60,370 bases of DNA, from the IMG/VR virus record IMGVR_UViG_3300005527_000069, positions 1 through 60,370 of that record. One strand, given 5' to 3'. How positions within the stretch are numbered: position 1 is the first letter of the stretch; every line of letters begins with the position of its first letter. This DNA comes from a virus. Under the pieces are notes generated by a model. It saw only the letters and a list, made by a program, of their open reading frames with translations, was not told the DNA's origin and did no database searches. This document shows, piece by piece, positions 7,187-14,773 of this stretch. The position numbers and the translations under genes were made by a program.

Positions 7187-8359
7187 ATGGGCAAAGACAA
7201 CAAAATATTTTGCACGGCACCATTTACTACTTTACGAATAGAATCTTATAGTGCCTCAATACCTGGCAAATATGATCAGTATGGAGTGATTTTCAAACCG
7301 GGATGTGTGTATGATCCACAGGGTCCTATATCCAGTCTTGACGAATATCTTCAAGGGCAGGAAATGTCCTGGCACAGAAATAACTTGTTGCAAGGATTGC
7401 AACCACATCCTGGTTGTCATAGATGTTGGAAATCTGAACAAATTGGTCTAGACAGCACTAGAAAACAGTTGTTGAAAAAACCCTATGCCAGTGACCAGAT
7501 GGGTATCAAATTGTTAGATGTTTTTTTTGGCAATGTGTGTAACATGGCCTGTTTTATGTGTGATCCTGAATGGTCCAGCAAACATGCCGAAGAAAGTTAC
7601 CAATTGGGATTCATAAAGCAAAGAATCGATGTAAAAGACAACACAGACACAGTGTTGGAAACTATAGATCTGCTACCTGATCTCGAGCAGGTCAGTTTCA
7701 TAGGCGGGGAATTTTTCTTATTCAAAAACAACGTCAAAATTTGCAACAAGATCATTGAAAAAAATCTCGAAGCCAGGATCGTAACCAATGCCAGCGTATT
7801 GACTGATGAACTTTGGAAAAAGCTTACAGAGATCAAAGCAATTGAAATGCAAATCAGCATAGATGCTATAGAAGAAACCTATGCTCTTATGCGTTACCCT
7901 TACACCTGGGATACCTTGATCGGCAATTACCAAAAACTGAAACAACTATCAAACATCAAACTCAATTTTCATGTGGTCACACAGGTGCTTAATATTCAAA
8001 ATCTGCATGCCACTTTGGACTGGGCCAATCGAGAACGCACACCAATTTCTTTGCACAATCTATCGCCCGGATGCTGGTCTTGGGACATACTTACCGTTTC
8101 TGAAAAAATCGAACTGAAACAGTATCTACAGGATTGCAATCAAAGATTTAGATTGATATCCAAGCAGACGCAGTGGATACAAGATCTGATTGATGGGTTA
8201 GACAAGGTTAAATTCAGTCCGCAATGGCGGCAACAGTTTGTGGATAGATTTTCCAAACTTATGAAACATAGGAAAGTTGATATACCGCAAATCCAAAAAC
8301 ATTTGGGTATTTTCCGTAGCCTGTTTGACGAGGTCCTAACGGCAATGGATGCACATTAA
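7187..8359 (+). CDS. Radical SAM domain protein
   Basis: A 390-residue protein from the ATG at 7187 (MGKDNKIFCTAPFTTLRI); an ATG at 7154 would start inside the terminator. C118-NMA-C122-FM-C125 is the CxxxCxxC motif that binds the radical SAM [4Fe-4S] cluster, and VSFIGGEFFLFK downstream is the expected GGE SAM-binding strand. An upstream PHPGCHRCWKSE pair of cysteines may hold an auxiliary cluster. Related proteins occur in marine T4-like phages with unknown substrates. A near-match to the late element (CTAAGTAT) lies just upstream and no ribosome-binding site is evident. It is the clearest Fe-S client in the window for the IscU/IscA pair (inference). Confidence 0.85.
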   Translation: MGKDNKIFCTAPFTTLRIESYSASIPGKYDQYGVIFKPGCVYDPQGPISSLDEYLQGQEMSWHRNNLLQGLQPHPGCHRCWKSEQIGLDSTRKQLLKKPYASDQMGIKLLDVFFGNVCNMACFMCDPEWSSKHAEESYQLGFIKQRIDVKDNTDTVLETIDLLPDLEQVSFIGGEFFLFKNNVKICNKIIEKNLEARIVTNASVLTDELWKKLTEIKAIEMQISIDAIEETYALMRYPYTWDTLIGNYQKLKQLSNIKLNFHVVTQVLNIQNLHATLDWANRERTPISLHNLSPGCWSWDILTVSEKIELKQYLQDCNQRFRLISKQTQWIQDLIDGLDKVKFSPQWRQQFVDRFSKLMKHRKVDIPQIQKHLGIFRSLFDEVLTAMDAH

Positions 8360-8366
8360 TCAAATT

Positions 8367-8397
8367 ATTTTGACACACGTCAAAATTAGTGTATAAT
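8367..8397 (+). promoter_or_regulatory. uvsW promoter with palindromic operator
   Basis: TTGACA (8370-8375), 16-bp spacer, TATAAT (8392-8397). The -35 lies inside a perfect palindrome, ATTTTGAC-ACAC-GTCAAAAT (8367-8386), which looks like a repressor or activator site. The -10 ends 6 nt before the ATG of uvsW, so transcription should start at or next to the start codon. Confidence 0.75.
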
Positions 8398-8403
8398 ATC
8401 ACA

Positions 8404-9873
8404 ATGAGAACTGCACGACTAAGCATACGAGATGAAGTCAACGTCAAGATAGAAGGGCTAGAACTGGATGCACGTCGCACTCTAGTCAACAAGTTCAAAT
8501 ATGATGTTCCTTACGCCAGATACCTACCAGCGGTAAGATTGGGGCGATGGGATGGCAAGGTCTCCTTTTTCCAACTGGGTGGTAGCACCTACGTAAACCT
8601 CTTGCCTGAAATCATACCAGTGCTGGAAGAATATGGTTACGACATAGAACTGGACGATCAAAGAGAGTATCGCACCACCTTTGAGTTTGAGCAAGTGCAA
8701 GAAGACACTTTCTCTAACATCTCTTGGCCCAAAGGACATCCCAATGCCGGCGAACCTGTCATGATGCGAGACTACCAAGTTGACATAGTCAACAACTTTC
8801 TTGCCAACCCTCAATGCCTGCAAGAAGTGGCCACTGGCGCCGGCAAAACAATCATGACTGCCGCCCTGAGCCATGCTGTGACACCTTATGGTCGTAGCAT
8901 AGTGATAGTTCCTAACAAAAGTCTTGTGACACAGACAGAAAAAGACTACATCAACATGGGTCTGGACGTGGGTGTGTTCTTCGGAGACCGCAAAGAGTTT
9001 GGACGCACACACACCATCTGCACATGGCAGAGTCTCAATGTGCTGTTAAAGAACACCAAAAATCAATCAGCAGAAATCACCATTGGTGAATTTATCGAAG
9101 GCGTAGTGTGCGTGATAGTGGACGAGGTGCACATGGCCAAGGCCGATGCACTGAAAACTCTGCTCACAGGCGTGATGGCGCAAGTGCCAATCCGTTGGGG
9201 ATTGACAGGAACCATACCCAAAGAAGATTTTGAATTCCAGGCCTTGCATGTGAGTCTAGGACCAGTGATATCTCGACTGGCCGCCGCTGAACTGCAGGAT
9301 AGAGGAGTGCTGGCGCAGTGCCATGTCAACATCGTGCAACTAGTAGACCATGTGGAATACAACAACTATCAAAGCGAACTGAAATATCTTTTAGAGGAAT
9401 CAGGGCGGTTGGATACCATGGCCAGTTTGATACGGCAAGTTAACGAAACAGGCAACACTCTCGTGCTGGTAGATCGTATCACAGCCGGACAAGAACTAGT
9501 AAAACGACTGGGCGACCGTGCTGTGTTTGTTTCAGGCGCCACCAAAGCAAAGGACAGACAGGATGAATATGACGAAGTGGCTGAAGCTACCGATAAAATT
9601 ATTGTTGCTACCTATGGCGTGGCTGCTGTTGGTATCAATATTCCTCGTATTTTCAATCTGGTGCTTGTGGAACCCGGAAAGAGCTTTGTCCGAGTTATAC
9701 AATCAATTGGGCGCGGCATTAGAAAAGCTGAGGACAAAGACTTCGTCCAAATCTGGGACATCACCTCCACCTGCCGATTCGCCAAAAGGCACTTGACCAA
9801 GCGCAAACAGTTCTACAAAGAAGCCCGTTATCCTTTCACGCACGAGAAACTGGAGTGGATGACCATTGGGTAA
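8404..9873 (+). CDS. uvsW: UvsW-type superfamily 2 DNA helicase
   Basis: A 489-residue SF2 helicase. Walker A is ATGAGKT (residues 143-149), motif II is DEVH (240-243), motif III is LTGT, and VIQSIGRGIRKA is the Q-x2-G-R-x2-R motif VI. The N-terminal ~110 residues, including RLGRWDGKVSFF, match the small DNA-binding domain of T4 UvsW. UvsW unwinds recombination intermediates and stalled forks and clears R-loops, which helps the switch from origin- to recombination-dependent replication. The start is set at the ATG 6 nt after the promoter -10, so the mRNA is probably leaderless. An out-of-frame hydrophobic ORF is nested at 9563-9796. Confidence 0.93.
   Translation: MRTARLSIRDEVNVKIEGLELDARRTLVNKFKYDVPYARYLPAVRLGRWDGKVSFFQLGGSTYVNLLPEIIPVLEEYGYDIELDDQREYRTTFEFEQVQEDTFSNISWPKGHPNAGEPVMMRDYQVDIVNNFLANPQCLQEVATGAGKTIMTAALSHAVTPYGRSIVIVPNKSLVTQTEKDYINMGLDVGVFFGDRKEFGRTHTICTWQSLNVLLKNTKNQSAEITIGEFIEGVVCVIVDEVHMAKADALKTLLTGVMAQVPIRWGLTGTIPKEDFEFQALHVSLGPVISRLAAAELQDRGVLAQCHVNIVQLVDHVEYNNYQSELKYLLEESGRLDTMASLIRQVNETGNTLVLVDRITAGQELVKRLGDRAVFVSGATKAKDRQDEYDEVAEATDKIIVATYGVAAVGINIPRIFNLVLVEPGKSFVRVIQSIGRGIRKAEDKDFVQIWDITSTCRFAKRHLTKRKQFYKEARYPFTHEKLEWMTIG
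9563..9796 (+). CDS. Candidate nested membrane protein inside uvsW (+1 frame)
   Basis: A 77-residue ORF in the +1 frame of uvsW. It starts MNMTKWLKLPIKLLLLPM, continues through one long hydrophobic span (about residues 8-36) and ends in a polar tail (NPERALSELYNQLGAALEK, then Ser/Pro/Lys-rich). An AAAGGA site sits 8 nt before the ATG at 9563. Over the span encoding the membrane helix, the uvsW codons switch to T-ending forms (ATT, GTT, GCT, GGT), and that third base is the second base of the nested codons, which sets hydrophobicity. This looks like a true overlapping gene, but no homologue search backs it. Confidence 0.5.
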   Translation: MNMTKWLKLPIKLLLLPMAWLLLVSIFLVFSIWCLWNPERALSELYNQLGAALEKLRTKTSSKSGTSPPPADSPKGT

Positions 9874-10471
9874 ACTGTATCAACAAGTGGGAGAACACCT
9901 ATTGGGCAAGTTCTCTGGTGAGGTTATCGTAGAGATTGGGTCGGATAGATGGGAAGGCAGCAGTGCCTATTTCGCAGATCTGGCCCACACACATGACATG
10001 AGATTTGTGTCTGTGGATCTCGATCAAGATGCCAGACATAGATTGCGCAAAACTATCGCTCCGGAGCACAGCCATCTTGCTGAATTTGTGCAAGCCGAAG
10101 GCACCCAATGGACAGCTCAATATTCCGGGTCAAAAATACGGGTGCTGTATCTGGATAACTTCGACTGGGATTGGCGCACTGATAGACAGCAACAAATGAT
10201 CCAGGATCAAATCGCTTGGTATAGTCAGCAAGGCTTGATCATGACCAACATCAACTGCCAAACAGCACATGTCACTCAAATGGTCAATCTATTGCCGCAT
10301 ATGAGTGATCGATGTGTGATATGTGTTGATGATACCTATGAATACAATGGCGTGTTTATTGGCAAGGGTGGCGCCGTGGTTCCTTATCTTTTGGGGCAAG
10401 GATTTGGGGTCCTTGTCGCGAGAGATTATGGAGTCATACTCGGTCGCGGATACAGAAATTATATCGTATAA
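9866..10471 (+). CDS. Methyltransferase-like phage protein
   Basis: A 201-residue protein that starts at a TTG overlapping the uvsW stop; a GTG at 9887 is an alternative. EVIVEIGSDRWEGSSAYFAD (about residues 19-38) resembles motif I of class I SAM-dependent methyltransferases, RFVSVDLD (about 46-53) gives the acidic motif II that binds the ribose, and RVLYLDNFDWDW is a motif-IV-like strand. The later part is less typical. I cannot name a substrate. It overlaps the 10471 gene by one base and probably belongs to the uvsW operon. Could also be a Rossmann-fold protein without methyltransferase activity. Confidence 0.5.
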   Translation: MGKLYQQVGEHLLGKFSGEVIVEIGSDRWEGSSAYFADLAHTHDMRFVSVDLDQDARHRLRKTIAPEHSHLAEFVQAEGTQWTAQYSGSKIRVLYLDNFDWDWRTDRQQQMIQDQIAWYSQQGLIMTNINCQTAHVTQMVNLLPHMSDRCVICVDDTYEYNGVFIGKGGAVVPYLLGQGFGVLVARDYGVILGRGYRNYIV

Positions 10472-10980
10472 TGGATACTATGAAGATACTCACACTAGAC
10501 AACACAGCCTATGATCTGGATGCGCTACCCGAAGAAGTGGATGACATGCGTTTCGCGATATTAGATAACTCAGATCCCGCAGATCCAGACTATCACTATA
10601 TTCCTCTGATCTTCCTTGAGAGTTTCAACTCACCGGCCTTGGTGCTACAGATCGGATCCCACAGGATCAAAATGCCCATAGACTGGCAAGTGCTGATAGG
10701 TGAGCCCGACTTGGGCGATCTAGAGATGTTGCCGTTGACGTCGATCAATGATCGCGGATTCAAAGTGTTCCAGTTCAATCCACTGACGTCATTCCGCCCC
10801 AGTTTCCTGGACATAGAGATCGTGGATGTCTATCACGACGTGGCATGGTATTGCCCTAAACTAAAAAATGGTCAGATGCTGTGTGTGCCACTCACAGAGG
10901 ATCCAGAACCTGATTGTGTGTATTTTGTCAAGGACATCTCCAGGAACTGTGAGATCGTTGACTACAACAAGGCTTGGTGA
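10471..10980 (+). CDS. Conserved T4-like phage protein of unknown function
   Basis: A 169-residue acidic protein. I recognise the general pattern from marine T4-like phages (PLTSINDRGFKVFQFNPLTSF, then CPKLKNGQMLCVPL and a CVYFVKDISRNCEIVDY tail) but no function is known to me. It has no signal peptide or membrane segment. It is translationally coupled to both neighbours in the uvsW operon, which argues for a role in replication, recombination or late transcription rather than structure. Confidence 0.65.
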   Translation: MDTMKILTLDNTAYDLDALPEEVDDMRFAILDNSDPADPDYHYIPLIFLESFNSPALVLQIGSHRIKMPIDWQVLIGEPDLGDLEMLPLTSINDRGFKVFQFNPLTSFRPSFLDIEIVDVYHDVAWYCPKLKNGQMLCVPLTEDPEPDCVYFVKDISRNCEIVDYNKAW

Positions 10981-11420
10981 TGGATAAGTTAAGCATCGGC
11001 AACGAAATGTCCGAGTTTGATCGTAAAAACAGATCATTCTATGATGAACTCACTGACGAAGAACGCAAGAAGTTTTCAAACTATCTCATGATACGTTGGG
11101 GATCTGCCATACAAGGCGGTCAGGAATTGCAGGAATACTATGTGCAGAGCACCAATCACTATCTCAACAAAAACTTCTTTGCCATCAATCGTCACCCCAA
11201 ACTACAATGGTTATGTGCCACGGCAGTGAGTCCTGGTCTGGGCACACAACGGCATCAGTGGATCGCTCCCAAGAAGAAAGAAGCCGGCAACAGCGAAGTA
11301 AAGAAAACGTTGACAGACCTCTATCCTAACTGGAAGATGTCTGACATAGAAGTCATGGCCAAGTTGGTCACCAAAAAAGAACTACAAGAGTATCTACGTG
11401 AGCACGGAAACAAAGACTGA
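10980..11420 (+). CDS. Conserved T4-like phage protein of unknown function
   Basis: I start at the ATG at 10980, which shares its A with the previous TGA; in-frame TTG and GTG codons lie just before it. The 146-residue protein is basic and helical: RKNRSFYDELTDEERKKFS, then HPKLQWLCATAVSPGLGTQ, then a lysine patch and SDIEVMAKLVTKKELQEYL. The order matches conserved small genes next to uvsW in marine T4-like phages. I considered the clamp-loader small subunit gp62 but the sequence does not fit well. It overlaps the 11398 gene by 23 nt. Confidence 0.6.
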   Translation: MDKLSIGNEMSEFDRKNRSFYDELTDEERKKFSNYLMIRWGSAIQGGQELQEYYVQSTNHYLNKNFFAINRHPKLQWLCATAVSPGLGTQRHQWIAPKKKEAGNSEVKKTLTDLYPNWKMSDIEVMAKLVTKKELQEYLREHGNKD

Positions 11421-12090
11421 CCACGTCTGTAGATATTGTGAAAAAACTTTTGCCAGGCCCGAGAGCCTGGCTGTGCATGTGTGCGAACAAAAACGCCGTT
11501 ATCAAGATCGAGAGGAGCCCGGTGTGCGGTTGGGGTTACAGGCCTATCTGCGTTTCTACGAAATGACGCAAGGTTCTGCCAAACTCAAAACCTTTGATGA
11601 TTTTGCCAAGAGTCCTTACTATCGAGCCTTTGTAAAGTTTGGCCGTCATTGTGTGGCCATCCGTGCTGTGAACACTGCCAGATTCATTGATTGGGTGGTA
11701 GAGAAAAACAAAAAGATCGATCATTGGTGTAGAGACAGCGTGTATGCAGAATACCTCGCAGAATACATGCGCAAGGAAAGCGTAAATGATGCCTTGGCTC
11801 GGGCCATAGAATATTCTATCGACTGGAGTGAAACCCATGGGCACCCGGCACAGGATTGTTTGAGATATGGCAACAGCAATGCCGTGGCCTATGCTGTGTC
11901 CACCGGCCGCATCAGTGCTTGGGTATTGTATAACTGCGACAGCGGACAAAAATTGCTGGATGATCTAGACCAAGAGCAGATCGCCATAGTATGGCCTTGG
12001 ATCGATCCTGAATTCTGGCAACGCAAATTCCGCGATTATCCGGCAGATCAAGAGTATGCCCGCGAAATGTTACGACAGGCAGGTTGGTGA
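11398..12090 (+). CDS. C2H2-like zinc-finger phage protein
   Basis: A 230-residue protein from a GTG start inside the previous gene. Residues 10-29 form a single zinc knuckle (CRYCEKTFARPESLAVHVC, i.e. C-x2-C-x12-H-x2-C). The rest is a conserved helical domain with LGLQAYLRFYEMTQGSAK, SPYYRAFVKFGRHC and RISAWVLYNCDSG. Proteins with this layout are common next to uvsW in marine T4-like phages; the role is not known, though nucleic-acid binding is likely from the finger. It is coupled to the next gene through an ATGA-like overlap at 12090. Confidence 0.7.
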   Translation: MSTETKTDHVCRYCEKTFARPESLAVHVCEQKRRYQDREEPGVRLGLQAYLRFYEMTQGSAKLKTFDDFAKSPYYRAFVKFGRHCVAIRAVNTARFIDWVVEKNKKIDHWCRDSVYAEYLAEYMRKESVNDALARAIEYSIDWSETHGHPAQDCLRYGNSNAVAYAVSTGRISAWVLYNCDSGQKLLDDLDQEQIAIVWPWIDPEFWQRKFRDYPADQEYAREMLRQAGW

Positions 12091-12668
12091 TGAGCGCAGA
12101 CATTGACATAGATTTCGCTGATAGAGAAAAGATCCTGTCGCTGATACAGCACAGATCTGCGAGACAACATGTAGAATCTCAAGTGCGACGACACAACTCC
12201 GGAGTATATGTCACGGATATACCTTGGGATCCTATCAATCAATGTGCGTCCATAGACTATCAAGAAGCCGAATCTAGGGGTTACTTCAAACTGGATTTTT
12301 TAAATATGAGCGTGTATTCTTTGGTCCGGGGCCCGGATCATTACAAAGACATGTTGGATCGATCGCCCCCTTGGACAAAATTATGGACTGATACAGACTG
12401 GGCCAGCCGATTGGTGCATGTGGGCAATTACACTGGCCTGCTCTCAATCATGAGACCCGATTCTATACCCAGGATGGCAGCTTTTATATCTATCATACGC
12501 CCTGGCAAGGCCCATCTACAAAATCTCCCATGGGCCGAAGTGTTTGAGTCAGTGTGGGATGGTGACGACAGCCGTGGTTATACTTTCAAGAAAAGCCATG
12601 CTATCAGTTATGCGGCTTTGGTAGCACTGCACATGAACTTAATCGATCCTGCGAACCAGGGTGATTGA
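12090..12668 (+). CDS. Small DNA polymerase III alpha (DnaE) palm-like protein
   Basis: A 192-residue protein beginning MSADIDIDFADREKIL. DIDIDF matches the D-x-D-x-D-F motif holding two catalytic aspartates of C-family polymerases, GYFKLDFLNMSVYSLV matches the strand with the third (K-[FL]-D-F-L-G-L), and TFKKSHAISYAALVALHMN matches the N-K-S-H-A-x2-Y motif. The usual ~150 residues between the first two blocks are cut to about 55, and the PHP, finger and thumb domains are absent. It is therefore a minimal remnant; whether it polymerises DNA or binds primer ends is unknown. Its 3' end overlaps the minus-strand gene at 12639 by 30 nt. Confidence 0.6.
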   Translation: MSADIDIDFADREKILSLIQHRSARQHVESQVRRHNSGVYVTDIPWDPINQCASIDYQEAESRGYFKLDFLNMSVYSLVRGPDHYKDMLDRSPPWTKLWTDTDWASRLVHVGNYTGLLSIMRPDSIPRMAAFISIIRPGKAHLQNLPWAEVFESVWDGDDSRGYTFKKSHAISYAALVALHMNLIDPANQGD

Positions 12669-13016
12669 TTTGCGTTTGGATTTTTTGCGGGCTATGTCGG
12701 TGAGGCTGGTGCATGGTCCATGCACTATTTCCAGATCTTTGTTGGTAAATGTCCTGAGATAAGGGCGGAATACTTCCCAATCTTGCTTGAGGAATATATT
12801 GATAGGTATGCTACGATTGCTTTCCCACCACCAAGTATTGGCCAATTCTAAGAACAGTTTCTTGAGATCTGCGTGGGGAATATTGCCAAAATCATAGATG
12901 GTGGTCACAGCATCATCGCGGTTCTGTATCACACCGATGTATTCATTGCCAGCATAGGTGCAAAATGTTATGAAAGGGTAGCGTTCGGCTATTTTAGCGA
13001 AGATTTCAGAGCCCAT
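12639..13016 (-). CDS. Conserved T4-like phage protein of unknown function
   Basis: A 125-residue protein on the minus strand, MGSEIFAKIAERYPFITF at the start. EYIGVIQNRDDAVTTIYDFG, TWWWESNRSIPINIF and a basic end (RKKSKRKSITLVRR) are conserved in marine T4-like phages as far as I recall, with no known function. The length and the basic tail suggest a small nucleic-acid or protein-binding factor. Its start codon is part of the CATAAATATC element that serves the opposite-strand gene at 13038, so the two divergent genes share a 21-nt intergenic space. Confidence 0.6.
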   Translation of the reverse strand: MGSEIFAKIAERYPFITFCTYAGNEYIGVIQNRDDAVTTIYDFGNIPHADLKKLFLELANTWWWESNRSIPINIFLKQDWEVFRPYLRTFTNKDLEIVHGPCTSLTDIARKKSKRKSITLVRRID

Positions 13017-13023
13017 AAATATC
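13014..13023 (+). promoter_or_regulatory. Putative late promoter CATAAATATC
   Basis: It lies 14 nt upstream of the ATG at 13038. The CAT of the element is also the minus-strand ATG of the divergent gene ending at 13016. Confidence 0.5.
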
Positions 13024-13037
13024 GTTAGGAAAACCTT

Positions 13038-14036
13038 ATGTATTCAACCACTGCCTATTTATATCAACAGCGACAGCAGGTCATTTTGATCGACACCAGT
13101 GGTGCCTATTTTGACCGGAGGTGGCAACCCGTGTATGCTAAAAATTTAAAAATCCATCGTGGCGTAGACAACGTCATACTGTTTGAATTCGTCAATCAAG
13201 ATCAGAAACCCGTGAACATCACTGGGTCTACCATCACTTTCCGATTGATCTCGACCAATGGTGATATACTTTTGTTGAGCAAAGACCTAGAAATACTCAG
13301 TGCCGCTTACGGCCGGGCCAAGGTCACTCTGCTCAGCACCGATCTAGACGAAGTTGATGCACAGCCCGTGGGCTGGAGCCTTGAACGTAACTCAGCCACC
13401 AGCGAACTCTACGAGCCTGTGTTTACCAATGCCTACTCCGGCGGCCGCGGCACAGCCGATGTAGTAGATTCAGTGTATCCTGCATTTGTGCCCAGTGAGA
13501 TAATGACTGTTCCTACCAACCCGGAAATCAGCCAGAGCAATCCCAATCGCAATCATACATCTGCGGTGTATACACAAGGTCGCGATCTTGTAACCTTCCA
13601 GATGGACTTTGACAATTTCTCGGGCAACGTCAAGGCGCAGGGTTCCAGCACACAATTGGGGCCATGGTATGATGTTGGCAGCCAGCGACAGTATATCAAC
13701 AGGACAGCACGTGATTATTGGAACGTAGAAGGATACCACAATTATCTCCGTTTCGAAGTAAATCAATATGGCTACAAGGCCAAAATTGGCAATGCAGTGG
13801 TCAGTGGTGGCACCGTGACCAATGTTACCATGAACAATTCTGGTAGTCAGTGGATTTCCACGCCATTCCCTAATGTAGACTTTGTGGGCGAAGGCACAGG
13901 TGCTGAAGGATATGCCGTGGCCACTGCAGGTGGCAATGTCAATGCTGTGATAGTCACAGCCGGTGGCGCAGGATACGTCAATAATCCCAATGCCAAAATC
14001 AACAACGGATTCATTACATCCATCGCCTATAGATGA
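13038..14036 (+). CDS. Putative baseplate or tail-fibre protein
   Basis: A 332-residue protein. Residues ~30-110 read as a BppU-like N-terminal beta domain (DNVILFEFVNQDQKPVNITG, then STITFRLISTNGDIL), the attachment domain of many phage baseplate upper proteins. The C-terminus is Gly/Asn-rich with repeats (VSGGTVTNVTMNNSGSQW; AVIVTAGGAGYVNNPNAK) typical of fibre or receptor-binding parts. It follows a late-type promoter and an AGGAAAA site. The next gene (SGNH hydrolase) starts at its stop codon (ATGA), so the two may act together at the virion tip. Confidence 0.6.
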   Translation: MYSTTAYLYQQRQQVILIDTSGAYFDRRWQPVYAKNLKIHRGVDNVILFEFVNQDQKPVNITGSTITFRLISTNGDILLLSKDLEILSAAYGRAKVTLLSTDLDEVDAQPVGWSLERNSATSELYEPVFTNAYSGGRGTADVVDSVYPAFVPSEIMTVPTNPEISQSNPNRNHTSAVYTQGRDLVTFQMDFDNFSGNVKAQGSSTQLGPWYDVGSQRQYINRTARDYWNVEGYHNYLRFEVNQYGYKAKIGNAVVSGGTVTNVTMNNSGSQWISTPFPNVDFVGEGTGAEGYAVATAGGNVNAVIVTAGGAGYVNNPNAKINNGFITSIAYR

Positions 14037-14773
14037 AGATTAGGAAGTTAGTGGCATTTGGCTGTAGTTGGACCTATGGCGATGAACTCATCGCTCCTGA
14101 ATTCCGAGACTTGTCTGAAGAAGCATTCCGAGATCACTACGATCAAAATCGTCCTTACAGGCTGGCCAATGGCTTTGCGGGTCGTATTGCCAAAGAATTT
14201 GATCTTGAACTAGACAACATGGCTTTTCCGGGATCCAGCCTTGAAAGCATGCGCTGGAACTTCATGTGGTATCTGCGCAACGGTCAGAGCACCGACGATG
14301 TTCTGTTTATCGTGGCACACACTGATAGCACACGGCAAAGCTGGTTTAACCCACAGCATCAAATTAGCATGAAGGATCCGCAATGGAATCGACACATGCA
14401 CGGAACTTGGTTGCTCCAACCCAACCCCGACATAGATGACAACTGGTTCTCTTTGCAACGATTATGGCTGGGCATGAGTTATCATAGAGAATGGGCAGAA
14501 TACAATTTCCAAACATCCATCAATCTATTTGATCAGGCCGAGAGCAGGTATGGCATTCCGATAATACAGGTCAGCGCATTGCCCAATCCTTATTCTCTAC
14601 GAGTGCCCAGTCTGATCTATCCAGGACTGAGTTTCAAAGAAATATTATACAACAAAAAGAAAGAATTGGGCATAGAACCGTTTGCTCGCGGCGGACATCC
14701 CAATGAATTGGGTCATAAAATCATTGCAGACCACTTGATCGAACACATAAAACATAGTAAAATGTTAGAGTGA
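14033..14773 (+). CDS. SGNH/GDSL-family hydrolase (copy 1)
   Basis: A 246-residue protein. LVAFGCSWTYGDELI near the N-terminus is SGNH block I (G-x-S nucleophile, Ser12), NMAFPGSSLESM supplies the block II Gly and VLFIVAHTDSTRQSW the block III-like strand. GGHPNELGHKIIADHL near the end carries the His of block V (H-P-N-x2-G-H). Members deacylate or esterify sugars and lipids. It is the first of three SGNH proteins that flank the primase gene. Roles could include editing surface glycans or virion enzymes; no export signal is seen. Confidence 0.75.
   Translation: MKIRKLVAFGCSWTYGDELIAPEFRDLSEEAFRDHYDQNRPYRLANGFAGRIAKEFDLELDNMAFPGSSLESMRWNFMWYLRNGQSTDDVLFIVAHTDSTRQSWFNPQHQISMKDPQWNRHMHGTWLLQPNPDIDDNWFSLQRLWLGMSYHREWAEYNFQTSINLFDQAESRYGIPIIQVSALPNPYSLRVPSLIYPGLSFKEILYNKKKELGIEPFARGGHPNELGHKIIADHLIEHIKHSKMLE

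Noticed and set aside
10323-10514. A 63-residue partly hydrophobic +1-frame ORF inside the 9866 gene.
   Set aside because: Only weak codon bias and no clear SD; unlike the uvsW and ligase nested ORFs.
10980-11420. Possible T4 gp62 clamp-loader subunit.
   Set aside because: Length is similar but the sequence pattern does not match gp62 as I know it, so it is left as unknown.
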